NCBI GenBank assembly: GCA_016840185.1
Contig: JAEOSV010000072.1
Location: forward strand, 1-64,000
Direction: 5' to 3'
Length of the DNA stretch: 64,000 nt
Source of the DNA: Candidatus Hermodarchaeota archaeon
GTDB lineage: Archaea; Asgardarchaeota; Hermodarchaeia; Hermodarchaeales; Hermodarchaeaceae
Shown here: positions 34,765-44,435 of the stretch, piece after piece
Layout: every line of letters begins with the position of its first letter
Position numbering within the stretch: the first letter of the stretch is position 1
Notes under the pieces: model-generated
Seen by the model: only the letters and a program-made list of their open reading frames with translations
The model's database searches: none
Told to the model about the DNA's origin: nothing
Program-made: the position numbers and the translations under genes

Positions 34765-35532
34765 CTATTCTAGAGGCTTTTTCCATGTTTCAGGAACATC
34801 ACCCATTTTTCGGGCTGGAACACCATACACAATAGCCTTGGCCGGAACATCCTTAGTCACTACAGCTCCAGCACCAATAACCGCTTCCGCGCCAATCTCA
34901 ATACCGGGAAAGATTATTGCCCCTGCACCGATACTTGCACCTTCTCGTAGAATTGGACCTGAAATTTTGTAAGGAGACCGCATAACGTATTTATCATTGG
35001 TAAGAACGCAATTTGGGCCAAGAAAAACATGATTTTCAATCACGGTCTTCCAAGGGATGTATACGTTCGACTGGATTGACACTCTACTTCCGACTATGGT
35101 TCTTCCATCAATTATCACACCAGTTCCCACAGTGGAATAATCACCAATGCTCACCTCTTCGCGAATCAGGACATTATGTCCGGTGCGAACGTTTCTTCCT
35201 AACCTAGAACCTGCATACATAACTGATCCAGATCTAATAATACAATAGTCTCCTATGCTAGTGGAATCTAATTCAACCCATGGTGTTTCGATTTCCCCAG
35301 CTTGAAATTGGTGAATGAATTGCTGGGGAGGAAATCCTATTGTCGTTTTTTCACCTATGAACACATGATCTCCGAATGATACAGGTCCCTGAATAACACA
35401 TCCAGATCCAACATAGCAATGTTGGCCTCCTTTGATTATCCCTTTAAGAAGAGCGAAGGCTTCGACTATACAATCTTTGCCTAGTTTCGTTTCGTCTTCA
35501 ATGACTGCTAATGAATGGATTTTTGCTTTCAA
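34765..35532 (-). CDS. Left-handed beta-helix acyltransferase (WlbB/WbpD-like)
   Basis: The 255-residue protein consists of hexapeptide repeats (I-G-x-G-x-x-I and related; for example GAGAIIFPGIEIGAEAVIGA) of the left-handed beta-helix fold used by LpxA and sugar N-acetyltransferases. It starts with an LpxA-like KIHSLAVIEDETKLGKDCIV. Its ATG overlaps the stop region of the upstream Gfo/Idh/MocA gene by 4 nt. In the Wlb/Wbp pathways this pair makes UDP-2,3-diacetamido uronic acid: dehydrogenase, aminotransferase, acetyltransferase. No aminotransferase is adjacent, so the donor is not proven. Confidence 0.85.
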   Translation of the reverse strand: MKAKIHSLAVIEDETKLGKDCIVEAFALLKGIIKGGQHCYVGSGCVIQGPVSFGDHVFIGEKTTIGFPPQQFIHQFQAGEIETPWVELDSTSIGDYCIIRSGSVMYAGSRLGRNVRTGHNVLIREEVSIGDYSTVGTGVIIDGRTIVGSRVSIQSNVYIPWKTVIENHVFLGPNCVLTNDKYVMRSPYKISGPILREGASIGAGAIIFPGIEIGAEAVIGAGAVVTKDVPAKAIVYGVPARKMGDVPETWKKPLE

Positions 35533-36500
35533 CAGGCACTATACTCCTCAAGGTGAATTATTCGTTTCTTTCGTGCACTTTCAAGAGCAGCTTCGGCGAT
35601 ACGAAGGGCTTCTAACCCGTCAACACCTGAAGTTAAGGGGGCTTGTTTTTCATTAATGCAGTTTATAAAATGCGTTAGTTCTCGTTTGAGTGGCTCGTCC
35701 CATGTGTTCGTTGACTTTTGCTCCCATTGGTTAGAGCCAACTGTAACTTCTTGGGATATGTAGTCCAAAGACATAACGCCTTGGGAGCCTGTAAGATTCA
35801 ACCCCCGAAGCTTGTAAGGCGTCAACCAGTTACATTCAAGGAAAAACGTTGGTTTATCATCGAATCGAATTACAATATTTGCATGGTCTTCATACTTATG
35901 ATAAAGGCTTCCAGCAATTGCGTACACCGATGAAGCCTCCTGCTTGACGAGGGATCGAGCGATATCAATATCATGAATGGCCATGTCCTTGATTATTCCA
36001 ATATCTGCCACACGACCTGGTACAAATGGTCCAAGCCTGCGAGCGGATCCTAATACTATTTCCCCTAATTTCCCTTGGTCAATAACCTGGGCTGCTGTAT
36101 TTACAGATGGATTGAAGCGTTCCACAAAACCAACCATTAGGTTAACGTTAGCAGCTTTTGAAGCATCAATAATCCGTTGGGCTTGTTGCACAGTGTCTGT
36201 CATAGGTTTTTCAATTAAGACGTGTTTTCCTGCGGCGATTGCTTCCAAAGCTAGATCTGCATGCGTTACTGTCGGAGTACAAATTGTTACAGCATCAATG
36301 TCTTCGCGGCGTAATAGTTCCTCGGTATCCGTGTAATGAGTGACATTGTATTTTTTTGCTAATGCCTTAGCACGGTTTCCATCACGATCCACGACGGCAA
36401 TCATTGTAGCTTCTTCAATTTCCGAGAAGACACGTACATGGTTTTTTCCCCATGCTCCTACACCTATTACACCGACTCCAAAGGGGTTCATCGTTTCCAC
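35529..36500 (-). CDS. Gfo/Idh/MocA oxidoreductase (WlbA/WbpB-like sugar dehydrogenase)
   Basis: This 323-residue enzyme has an N-terminal Rossmann fold (GVGVIGVGAWGKNHVRVFSE), the conserved EKP motif (LIEKPMTDTVQQAQRIIDAS) and the DIGIIKDMAIHDIDIARSLV segment with the H-D-x-D catalytic residues. Such enzymes oxidise UDP-GlcNAc-type sugars at C3 using NAD. Together with the adjacent acetyltransferase it would make an amino-sugar for surface glycans. Divergent from the TrmB-family regulator gene, with a 98-nt intergenic region. Confidence 0.88.
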   Translation of the reverse strand: METMNPFGVGVIGVGAWGKNHVRVFSEIEEATMIAVVDRDGNRAKALAKKYNVTHYTDTEELLRREDIDAVTICTPTVTHADLALEAIAAGKHVLIEKPMTDTVQQAQRIIDASKAANVNLMVGFVERFNPSVNTAAQVIDQGKLGEIVLGSARRLGPFVPGRVADIGIIKDMAIHDIDIARSLVKQEASSVYAIAGSLYHKYEDHANIVIRFDDKPTFFLECNWLTPYKLRGLNLTGSQGVMSLDYISQEVTVGSNQWEQKSTNTWDEPLKRELTHFINCINEKQAPLTSGVDGLEALRIAEAALESARKKRIIHLEEYSAC

Positions 36501-36598
36501 CTATTGCTAGTGAACAGGATATTACCTAAAAAGTTACCGATATTACGTTTAAACCAGTTTATTCGAAACGATAATTTAGGAGGTACCCAAAGAGGAAT

Positions 36599-37429
36599 AT
36601 GATTATTATGTCTCTCACTGAACCGGCTGAAAAACTCCGTCAATTGGGACTTACAGAATATGAAACACAAGCATATCTAGTCCTTGTGCAAGGGACCCAA
36701 ATGAGTGCTGAAGAAGTAGCACGAAGCGCCAATATTCCAATTCCTCGAGTGTATGGAGTTTTAGAAAGTCTTCGAGATTTAGGCTTAATTGTAATAATTG
36801 AGGGGCGACCAAAAAAGTTTGAAATTATAAGCCCGGAGGAAGGCTTACAAAATCTAATCAAAATCAGAAAACGAGTAGCTGACGATTCTTTGCGCCAGCT
36901 TGAAGAAACGAGCCAAGAGGTCAGAGAAGTTTTATCTCCCATTTTTTGGCGTGAACGTCTTCGGATTAAACCGGAAGATCTCCTGGAATCTTTAGAAAAT
37001 CTAGCAAACACCGAAAAACAGACAAAGAAACTAATCACTGAAGCCCAAAAAAATCTAGATATCTTTACTGATGTCTTCAGTTGGTTTGATGGGGTTGAAA
37101 AGCATCTAACTAAGGCTTTAGCACGAGGTGTGAAAATTCGAGTCCTTATGAATATGGAACACCCGATAACTCACACAGTTGTAAAAAAACTCAAGTCTAT
37201 GAAAATCAAAGTTCGTCAACCTTCGGATCTAAAGTTTCCTGTAAGGGGTACACTTTCTGATTCTTCAACAGTGGTGTTTCTTATTTGGGCATCACCCAAG
37301 GGTAATCGTGGGCATCCTCGTTATGTCTATCGCCCTAGTTTCTCAGCCAACGAAGGAATCGTAGCAATTTTCCAACAAAGCTTCGAATATCGCTGGCAGC
37401 AAGGAACATCTAAGAATTCTTCTGGGTGA
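36599..37429 (+). CDS. TrmB-family sugar-sensing transcription regulator
   Basis: The 276-residue protein has an N-terminal TrmB winged helix (KLRQLGLTEYETQAYLVLVQ ... SAEEVARSANIPIPRVYGVL) and a long C-terminal sensing domain (VEKHLTKALARGVKIRVLMN). It starts at an ATG at 36599 after an AGAGGA site. TrmB regulators bind sugars and control sugar transport or metabolism; here it lies between surface-glycan genes, so it may regulate them. It is divergent from the WlbA-like gene and convergent with the Alg7-like gene, whose stops are 1 nt apart. Confidence 0.85.
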   Translation: MIIMSLTEPAEKLRQLGLTEYETQAYLVLVQGTQMSAEEVARSANIPIPRVYGVLESLRDLGLIVIIEGRPKKFEIISPEEGLQNLIKIRKRVADDSLRQLEETSQEVREVLSPIFWRERLRIKPEDLLESLENLANTEKQTKKLITEAQKNLDIFTDVFSWFDGVEKHLTKALARGVKIRVLMNMEHPITHTVVKKLKSMKIKVRQPSDLKFPVRGTLSDSSTVVFLIWASPKGNRGHPRYVYRPSFSANEGIVAIFQQSFEYRWQQGTSKNSSG

Positions 37430-37430
37430 T

Positions 37431-38810
37431 TTAGGACGCCTTTTTCATTTCGTATTTGAAATACAATCGGGTTGAAAAATGCCATAGGGCCAACCACCCA
37501 AAAACGAAAATAATTCCGACGATGGGCCATAGAAAACTTTGGTAGACCTCGATTAAGCCATTCAATATACCAAACACTGCCATTCCAAGTCCCCAAACAC
37601 CCACCATTATTGCGATTAATCCTGCTAAACGCAAACCAAGTAGGTCCTTCCTTCTAAGAACCAAATACACCCCTAGAATCAGACATATGGGAACAATCAC
37701 AAGAATCAATGAAAAGGGCCAGACAATAATTCCAATCGAGTCAAAAGGAATCAAAAACACGGTTAAAATCGCAAGAATGCTGCTAGCGAGTGTTAAAATC
37801 GATAATGACAAAGTTATTCGTTGTTCAGTTAGAGGTCCCCTTGCTACAACAAGACGTGTCAAAGTTAATGGTGCCTTAGGGTCGTTGGAAGCTGCGAGAG
37901 TTCCATCTTCCTGAAATACAGTAGGTCGTGCCCTCATCTGGCGTCTTTCTAACAAGCCTCCGATACTCACTAGACTATAAAACGCGTTCATTATGGCAGG
38001 TAACAGGGCAACTATCGCCACGATTTCAAGACGCCCCATAATCGCCACGGCTCCAATAGCCGCACCCACGAGAAGAGATCCAGTATCACCAGCAAAAACC
38101 TTCGCGGGGTATCGGTTGTAATAATAATAGGCAAAAAGAGTTCCAATCATAACACAGGAAAATAATAATCCTAATCCGGCTTCAGGGATTCCAACTGCCA
38201 TCATCATAAGTGACACGATTAAGAGTGCAAAGAACATAATTATCGTTGTCAGAGGCATAACCCCGTTGAAGACATCGGACATATTGACTGCGTTCGATGT
38301 TATGGCGATGGCTAAGGGAATAAGAATTAATGGATACACAATGGTCAATCGAGTTGCGCCTAGAAAAGGCAAGTAGGGGGCTGGAATATATGCAGGAAGA
38401 AAAGGCGGAAGAAGTTCCAATAGAATTAGGGCCCAAGTGTAGAAGAGAATGGGCAAACAAGCTAACATTGTTAGTAAAGGTTTTACTATGGGACCCAGTG
38501 GCTTCAAATCATCGATGATTCCAATTGCTCCAGCAATGAGAAGCACTGCAAGAAACACTAGTATTCGGAAATCAAAATATCCGAATCCAATAAGACCCGA
38601 ACCAAGAAATACAACAAGACACGCCACGGTTATTCCAAAAAGAATCCCCACTCCTCCCATCTCTGCAACTTCAGGTTGATCTAATTTGTGAACATCAATT
38701 CCAACAATGCCCCTGCGTGTCATGGCTTTGATTACATAAGGCATTATTAAGAAAGTCACAATGAAAGCTACAAGGAGCCCGGTAAGTGCCAAAAAAATTA
38801 TCGGCGTCAC
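37431..38810 (-). CDS. Glycosyltransferase 4 family / Alg7(GPT)-like UDP-GlcNAc:polyprenyl-phosphate transferase
   Basis: This 459-residue polytopic protein (about 10 to 11 helices) belongs to the MraY/WecA/GPT family: IIDDLKP near residue 98-104 (catalytic Asp pair), NAVNMSDVFNG at 173-183 and FAGDTGSL at 239-246. These enzymes transfer GlcNAc-1-P or a similar sugar phosphate from UDP to dolichol or other polyprenyl phosphate, the first step of N-glycan assembly. The eukaryotic ALG7/DPAGT1 equivalent is consistent with the ribophorin-like and WlbA/B genes nearby. The C-terminal 100 residues are longer than in bacterial WecA. Confidence 0.85.
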   Translation of the reverse strand: MTPIIFLALTGLLVAFIVTFLIMPYVIKAMTRRGIVGIDVHKLDQPEVAEMGGVGILFGITVACLVVFLGSGLIGFGYFDFRILVFLAVLLIAGAIGIIDDLKPLGPIVKPLLTMLACLPILFYTWALILLELLPPFLPAYIPAPYLPFLGATRLTIVYPLILIPLAIAITSNAVNMSDVFNGVMPLTTIIMFFALLIVSLMMMAVGIPEAGLGLLFSCVMIGTLFAYYYYNRYPAKVFAGDTGSLLVGAAIGAVAIMGRLEIVAIVALLPAIMNAFYSLVSIGGLLERRQMRARPTVFQEDGTLAASNDPKAPLTLTRLVVARGPLTEQRITLSLSILTLASSILAILTVFLIPFDSIGIIVWPFSLILVIVPICLILGVYLVLRRKDLLGLRLAGLIAIMVGVWGLGMAVFGILNGLIEVYQSFLWPIVGIIFVFGWLALWHFSTRLYFKYEMKKAS

Positions 38811-38953
38811 TGTTAACTAGCCTCAATATCGATGGGAGAGTAACTTCAGTCAAACTCCTCTGCCCCTTAAAAAGTCATTCGTACACTTCTACGAAGGGGG
38901 GTAGAAATTAAATAAAGTACCTCGAGATGCAATGTATCAAGGGAGGATACTGT

Positions 38954-41146
38954 TTGCCAGAGCTTGAACGACTCAATCAAATTCCAGGCGTAGGACCCCG
39001 CCTTGTACAGAAGCTAATTACTGTCTTTGGATCAGAAGATGCTGCAATAAATGTAATTTCCAATGCACAGGTTGCTTCACTTGCAGGGATTCCCGGCGTG
39101 GGCAAGAAAAAGGCTTTAGATATCGTGCAGGAGGCTTACGCCCTCCGTGAAGGTATTAGTGCCTTTGAAGTTTTGAAAACGGAAGACATCCAAGAGATTT
39201 ACACACGAATTCTAACGATTATCCAATCTTATGCAAATAGCTTGTTTGCGAAAGACAAACTCTCACTCTACTATCCACTTCCTTCTACGAAAATGGAAAT
39301 CATCAATCAGCGGTTAAGATGGTTTCAACAAGCAGAGGAACTCGTGAAGAAATGTAATCAAGAACAACTCAATCAATTGGGTCGCCATCTTTCAATTTCC
39401 CGCCCCCTTAGAAGAGGAACAAAACTCTCTTTAGCAACCTGGAGGGTCATTTTGACAGACAATGACACTGCCTACAATCAATTGAAAGAATATCAAGCTG
39501 ACAGAACTTCAAGGATTATCCAGCTAAAACCTGGTGAACGATTGGACGAGTACCTCCAATCATATGACTATGTAATTGCTTCACTTGAAATGGGAGTGAT
39601 GACAGGTGCTGCAGAACATGCAGGAAACCTCGACATCCTCAAAAGTGAATTCACTTTAGCTGATGTTTCTCCTGAATCGATTATCTCATTTTATGCAACT
39701 AACCATGAAACGATTCTATCTATTTGTGCTGCAGCTGAAGCTATGACCCAACTCCCCTCTACACCTGCCCTTCAAAGATTCATTGAAAAAATCGACCTCA
39801 CTGCACTTAACAGCCTAGTTGAAATCGTTGGAAAAATTACTAGTTCCGGAGATATCTCCATTGATGCTGATGCAGATTATGATCGGTTACGGTCGGCATC
39901 ACAACAGTTCGAGACGAAAGTCAGTGAAACTGAGATTTGGGCCAATGATAAGATTCGTGATGAGATATCAAGCAGCCAAGTTGTTCTCGAAGGGGATCAA
40001 ATTATCAATATCCTCGAAGCTACAACCTCTGAAGCAATTGGTGCAGAACAACTACGTCAGTATCTTCCACCGCAGGTTTTTGAGATTCTAGTTACTGCTT
40101 TACAGGAGTCAGAAGATTACTTAGCCCAAGCACTACAGTTGAAACGAAATGAACTCGAATGGGTTGATGGAATATTTTCACAAAGTATTGCTTTACCAAT
40201 TCAAGCCAGTCGTCAAAAAGCCAGTAACCTCCAAAACAATGTAAGAAAAGCAATGCATTCTCGCGAACATAAACTCAAAACCGAAATTGCTGTCACGCTC
40301 AGTCAATTTGAGCAACCAATCAAGGATGCAGTTCAAACGTTACTCGATTTTGATGTTTTCCAAGCCATTGGACAATTTTCTCGTGATTATCATCTCTCGG
40401 TTCCTTCAATTACTCCAGACGGTGTAGGAATTACATTTCAAAATGGACGAAATATCTTCTTGACGCATGAAGCTCTAAAAGAAAAACTCGAGGTCGTGCC
40501 TGTCTCATATGCCATTGGAAAAAATGGTTGGTCTCCGGAAGCCACAAGTGGAGAACGCGTAGTGCTTCTGTCTGGAGCTAACAGTGGTGGAAAAAGCTGT
40601 TTACTCCAAAACGTAGCTCAAATTGCGATACTGGCACAAATGGGTATGTTGGTGCCTGCGTCTAAAGCTGAGGTGGGTATTTTTGATGAACTGTATTATT
40701 ATGCAAAAGCTACGGGAATGCTTTCAGCAGGAGCATTTGAATCTTCATTGAATAATCTAGCTAACATTGTTCTAAGTGATGCCTCAAAACTTGCATGCTT
40801 TGACGAATGGGAAGCAAGTACAGAACCAGGTGCTGCAGCCAAAGTCGTAGCAGCAGTTTTAGAACTATTTGCGGAGAATCCTAATTCTTGTGTAATCTTT
40901 GTCTCACATCTTGCTGGGGATATCACTCAATTAGCACGAGTTCCCATACGAGTTGACGGTATTGAAGCCACTGGTTTGGATCCTCAACTCAACCTGATCG
41001 TGAACCGTTCACCCCAATTCGGTAAAATTGCAAAATCAACCCCTGAACTAATTGTTGAACGACTTTATCGATCTGCAAAAAACCAAAGACAAAAAATCTT
41101 TCAAAGAATTCTCGAACTCGTTAGAGGATCAGACGCTAGCAACTAA
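38954..41146 (+). CDS. MutS-like ATPase with N-terminal helix-hairpin-helix domain
   Basis: The protein begins with two HhH motifs (LNQIPGVGPRLVQKLITVFG; LAGIPGVGKKKALDIVQEAY), then a MutS-type core/lever region and a C-terminal ABC-type ATPase: Walker A GANSGGKS, signature-type segment TGMLSAGAFESSLNNLANIV, Walker B ACFDEWEAST and a following H-loop VSHLAG. This matches archaeal MutS5-type proteins, which are involved in DNA repair or recombination and lack the N-terminal mismatch-recognition domain of MutS1. I place the start at the TTG at 38954, 7 nt after AAGGGAGG, rather than the ATG at 38927. Confidence 0.85.
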   Translation: MPELERLNQIPGVGPRLVQKLITVFGSEDAAINVISNAQVASLAGIPGVGKKKALDIVQEAYALREGISAFEVLKTEDIQEIYTRILTIIQSYANSLFAKDKLSLYYPLPSTKMEIINQRLRWFQQAEELVKKCNQEQLNQLGRHLSISRPLRRGTKLSLATWRVILTDNDTAYNQLKEYQADRTSRIIQLKPGERLDEYLQSYDYVIASLEMGVMTGAAEHAGNLDILKSEFTLADVSPESIISFYATNHETILSICAAAEAMTQLPSTPALQRFIEKIDLTALNSLVEIVGKITSSGDISIDADADYDRLRSASQQFETKVSETEIWANDKIRDEISSSQVVLEGDQIINILEATTSEAIGAEQLRQYLPPQVFEILVTALQESEDYLAQALQLKRNELEWVDGIFSQSIALPIQASRQKASNLQNNVRKAMHSREHKLKTEIAVTLSQFEQPIKDAVQTLLDFDVFQAIGQFSRDYHLSVPSITPDGVGITFQNGRNIFLTHEALKEKLEVVPVSYAIGKNGWSPEATSGERVVLLSGANSGGKSCLLQNVAQIAILAQMGMLVPASKAEVGIFDELYYYAKATGMLSAGAFESSLNNLANIVLSDASKLACFDEWEASTEPGAAAKVVAAVLELFAENPNSCVIFVSHLAGDITQLARVPIRVDGIEATGLDPQLNLIVNRSPQFGKIAKSTPELIVERLYRSAKNQRQKIFQRILELVRGSDASN

Positions 41147-41648
41147 GAGATTGTAATCGGTTAACTCCATCTATTTCTTCTATAAATTCAGCAATAACAT
41201 CCGGAACTAATGATTCCCAATCCTTGTTGAGGAGCATTTTGCGACGAATTTCGGTTCCTGAATAGCTAGTTTTCTTGTGCAAAGTAATTTTTTCAACCTT
41301 GATATTCTGTTTTGAAAATAGAGTTACACCCGTTTCAGAACCAGTGTAGACAATGCCAAAGGGAGGCACATAACGCTTTACATGCTCGACCCAAAGTGTG
41401 AAATTATGAACATCGGGAACTGGGACTATCAGATACCGGCTACAGGGGATTTCCAGTTCATCAAGCACAAGTTGAATCATTGTTATACGTTCTGCAGTAG
41501 TAAATGGGTTAACTGGTGTAAATCCGGCTTGGGCGCTTCCAATGATGATAAAAACTTGTTCTTCTTTTGAGAGAATCTCATTCAAGGCATACAAATGGCC
41601 TTTATGGAATGGTTGAAATCTCCCAATGAATAGCCCCGGGTGTCGCAT
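41136..41648 (-). CDS. nadM: Nicotinamide-nucleotide adenylyltransferase (archaeal NadM)
   Basis: The 170-residue protein has the nucleotidyltransferase signature GRFQPFHKGHL near residue 9-19 and the C-terminal YSGTEIRR near 130, characteristic of archaeal NMN adenylyltransferase. It makes NAD from NMN and ATP. Its 3' end overlaps the convergent MutS-like gene by 11 nt. The ogt gene lies 15 nt upstream of its start, so the two may be co-transcribed. Confidence 0.92.
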   Translation of the reverse strand: MRHPGLFIGRFQPFHKGHLYALNEILSKEEQVFIIIGSAQAGFTPVNPFTTAERITMIQLVLDELEIPCSRYLIVPVPDVHNFTLWVEHVKRYVPPFGIVYTGSETGVTLFSKQNIKVEKITLHKKTSYSGTEIRRKMLLNKDWESLVPDVIAEFIEEIDGVNRLQSLSC

Positions 41649-41663
41649 TCGGAAACACCATTG

Positions 41664-42245
41664 TTATCTTACAATTATGTCCTGATTAACCGTACTGTCA
41701 TTGTTAAAGAGGACACCCTCTGCTCGTAAAATCCTTTCTTTCTCTTTAGTCCCACTTGTTGTTCCACCAAGCTTTCCTAATTTTCCATCGGAATGGATCA
41801 CGCGATGGCATGGAACTGCCCAAGGAACCGGGTTACTTCGCATAACAGAGCCCACACCTCGTGGTGAAGAATTGCTTTCCTTGGCTAGTCCTCCATAAGA
41901 GATGACTTTCCCTCGTGGGACCTGTAATAATCGTTTAGATATCCTTAGTCTCGCAGAAGACCAGTTTCTCAACGAGATTTCCTCAAATGAAAACGGTTGA
42001 CCCTCGCCGTGAAAAAGTTCGGCGAGTTGAGAACCTATGAGAGACATTTGATTTGATTCTTGTTTATTATCAAACTCATCGAATCGGTTCATACGGTGTA
42101 AGGTATTTGTTAAACTCAAGTTCCCCTCGTTTACCGATTGGTCGGATGAAGTACAGGCTACGAGCTTTCCTGAATTCTCTTCAAGAGCAAATAATATCCA
42201 GAGCTTTGATTTAACCTTTACAGAACCAATATTTATGGTAGTCAT
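41664..42245 (-). CDS. ogt: Methylated-DNA-protein cysteine methyltransferase
   Basis: This 193-residue protein carries the active-site motif VPWAVPCHRVI near residue 140; the Cys accepts alkyl groups from O6-alkylguanine in a suicidal reaction. The DNA-binding helix is RLLQVPRGKVISYGGLAKES and the C-terminus GKLGKLGGTTSGTKEKERIL. The N-terminal domain is diverged. It starts at an ATG at 42245, 48 nt from the divergent rtcA start. Confidence 0.92.
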   Translation of the reverse strand: MTTINIGSVKVKSKLWILFALEENSGKLVACTSSDQSVNEGNLSLTNTLHRMNRFDEFDNKQESNQMSLIGSQLAELFHGEGQPFSFEEISLRNWSSARLRISKRLLQVPRGKVISYGGLAKESNSSPRGVGSVMRSNPVPWAVPCHRVIHSDGKLGKLGGTTSGTKEKERILRAEGVLFNNDSTVNQDIIVR

Positions 42246-42293
42246 TACGTAAGCACTTTATTTCCTCAACTATAAGCATTTCAGTGACGGAAA

Positions 42294-43358
42294 ATGGCAA
42301 TTGAAATTGATGGGTCAGTATTGGAAGGTGGGGGTCAAATCCTTCGCTCAGCAATTGCGTTTGCAGCTGTTTTAGGTGAACATGTAATTGTTAAGAAAAT
42401 CCGTGCAAAACGAAAAACACCAGGTCTTCGTCCACAACATCTTCATGGTATCTTAGCAGTTAAAACACTAACAAACGCCCAGGTTAAAGGAACTCACGAA
42501 GGGTCCAGTCGTATCGAATTTATTCCAAAAAATCGACAGGGTGGAACAATTTTTGTCGATATTGGTACTGCTGGTGCAATCACACTTGTTCTTCAAGCAG
42601 TAATGATTGTTGCTCCTTTCTGTGAGCATCCAGTTGAAGTAAAAATAAAAGGTGGTACAAACGTCGCTTGGAGTCCACCGATTGATTACCTTCAAACAGT
42701 TCTTCTCCCAAGAGTTAAGCAACTGGGATATTCCGCATTAATAGAAACCACGAAAAGAGGATACTTCCCACGTGGTGGGGGTCAGGTTAATGCCACCTTT
42801 TCCCCCGTTCGTAAATTGAAGGGTTTGAATTTGAGTAAAGTAACGGAAGCACCAAAAATCATGGGAATCTCTCATTGTGGATCACTTCCTCGCCATATTG
42901 CAGAACGACAAGCTCAAGCCGCAACCGATGTTCTTCTCGAAAACGAATACTCAGTCGAAAAAATCACAATCGAACATAACGAAAACACCCTCTCTCCAGG
43001 AAGTGGCATATCTCTGACGGCTTTCAACAACACTCGGCTTCTCGGTGCAGATTCATTAGGGCGTCGCGGACTTAGGGCTGAAAAAGTAGGTAAAAACGCG
43101 GCTCAATCCCTCCTCCAAGAATTAACCACTCAAGCACCTGTTGATCAATATCAAGCAGATATGCTTGTCCCCTACATCGCACTCGCAGATGGGATTTCAT
43201 CAATTGACATAGCAGCCCTAACAATGCATTCAGTGACCAACATTAATGTCGTAGAGCAATTTGTAGACATCAGCTTTGATATTCGCGGAGAACTCAATTC
43301 CCCTGCAACAATTAAGGTTAATGGGATTGGTCTTGAAGGATATCCAGCTTCTCCCTAA
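42294..43358 (+). CDS. rtcA: RNA 3'-terminal phosphate cyclase
   Basis: This 354-residue enzyme converts RNA 3'-phosphate to 2',3'-cyclic phosphate using ATP. Signatures are IEIDGSVLEGGGQILRSAIA (N-terminal), TPGLRPQHLHG, GAITLVLQAV and the nucleophile His in ALTMHSVTNINVVEQF near the C-terminus. It can act in RNA repair or tRNA processing; the abundance of tRNA-type introns here makes this context noteworthy but not evidence of a direct role. Its 3' end overlaps nog1 by 41 nt. Confidence 0.93.
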   Translation: MAIEIDGSVLEGGGQILRSAIAFAAVLGEHVIVKKIRAKRKTPGLRPQHLHGILAVKTLTNAQVKGTHEGSSRIEFIPKNRQGGTIFVDIGTAGAITLVLQAVMIVAPFCEHPVEVKIKGGTNVAWSPPIDYLQTVLLPRVKQLGYSALIETTKRGYFPRGGGQVNATFSPVRKLKGLNLSKVTEAPKIMGISHCGSLPRHIAERQAQAATDVLLENEYSVEKITIEHNENTLSPGSGISLTAFNNTRLLGADSLGRRGLRAEKVGKNAAQSLLQELTTQAPVDQYQADMLVPYIALADGISSIDIAALTMHSVTNINVVEQFVDISFDIRGELNSPATIKVNGIGLEGYPASP

Positions 43359-44355
43359 TTGTTCCTGACGCTGAAATTATATCTTGAAAAACCTGACTTG
43401 TTCCTTCCTGCGTTAAAGTACTGATAACTGGAATTTCATCGTTCCCAATCAGATTATGTGCTCGGTGAACCTCTTCCACTGAAGCAATATCCATCTTGTT
43501 GATAACTGGGAAAATTTCGACCTCTGGAAATGTTTTTCCGATTTCTTTGAATAATGCTACTTGGCTAGAGAGTTCATATCCACAGGTTAAAGTTGGGTCA
43601 ATCAGGAAAATGATTACATCTGCTAGATATTGAATAGCCGCAATGGCCCTTTGTTCAATTGGATTTCTATCTGTCATGGGGCGATCTAATAATCCAGGTA
43701 CATCAAGAATTTGACCTTCAGCAGAACCCAAGTGAATGTGGCCAACACTAATTTTTTTCGTAGTAAAGGGGTATTCAGCAACTTCTGGAGTAGCCGATGA
43801 CAGAACCGTGACCAGTGAACTTTTCCCGACATTAGGGTACCCCGCGATCACTACTACAGGTTGTTTAAGATTAACTGAAGGAAAACGTCGATATTCTAAG
43901 GCTGCCTTCCGAATTATCATCAAGCGAGAATTAATTCTGCGCATTACCGAGGAAATTCGTCCATATGCTGCAGAACGAAGATTTCGTGCGTCTTTTGACG
44001 TTTTTGCTCTCCGTAAATTTCGATTGGCTTCTTGAATTATTTTTCGAATAATTCGAACTGCTGAGGTTACAGATGCAAGTGCTTGTCGAATATCATCGAT
44101 GGTCACAACTGTATCAGCAAGCGTACGATAAAATGGATGGATATTATCAAAGTTAGGAAACCGTTTAACAACTTCCTCTAGACGAGGTGTAAGAATGTCA
44201 TCAACTTTGTTTAGTTTAGCAATTTCTTTTTCTCGTGCTCGAATGTAAGGTCGTTTCTTAGATTTGGGGATGGTTAATTTCGAAGCTCGAGCAAATGCAA
44301 CATCTAGTAACTCTTTGGTGTTTGGAATATATTTTAAACCAGTAAATGGGTTCAC
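43318..44355 (-). CDS. Nog1/Obg-type GTPase
   Basis: The 345-residue protein is archaeal NOG1: an N-terminal helical domain (YIPNTKELLDVAFARASKLT ... SSVMRRINSRLMIIRKAALE) and a G domain with GYPNVGKSSLV, DVPGLLDRP and NKMD. Eukaryotic Nog1 is needed for 60S ribosome assembly; the archaeal protein probably acts in large-subunit maturation. The start is at 44355, divergent from the proteasome gene, and the 3' end overlaps rtcA. Confidence 0.88.
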   Translation of the reverse strand: MNPFTGLKYIPNTKELLDVAFARASKLTIPKSKKRPYIRAREKEIAKLNKVDDILTPRLEEVVKRFPNFDNIHPFYRTLADTVVTIDDIRQALASVTSAVRIIRKIIQEANRNLRRAKTSKDARNLRSAAYGRISSVMRRINSRLMIIRKAALEYRRFPSVNLKQPVVVIAGYPNVGKSSLVTVLSSATPEVAEYPFTTKKISVGHIHLGSAEGQILDVPGLLDRPMTDRNPIEQRAIAAIQYLADVIIFLIDPTLTCGYELSSQVALFKEIGKTFPEVEIFPVINKMDIASVEEVHRAHNLIGNDEIPVISTLTQEGTSQVFQDIISASGTIREKLDILQDQSH

Positions 44356-44435
44356 TTGACCTCACAACTCTAACAGGAAGCAAGTCACAAAGATTTTTTA
44401 ACTGCTTTCATACGTTAGCTGAGAAGGTAATAAAG

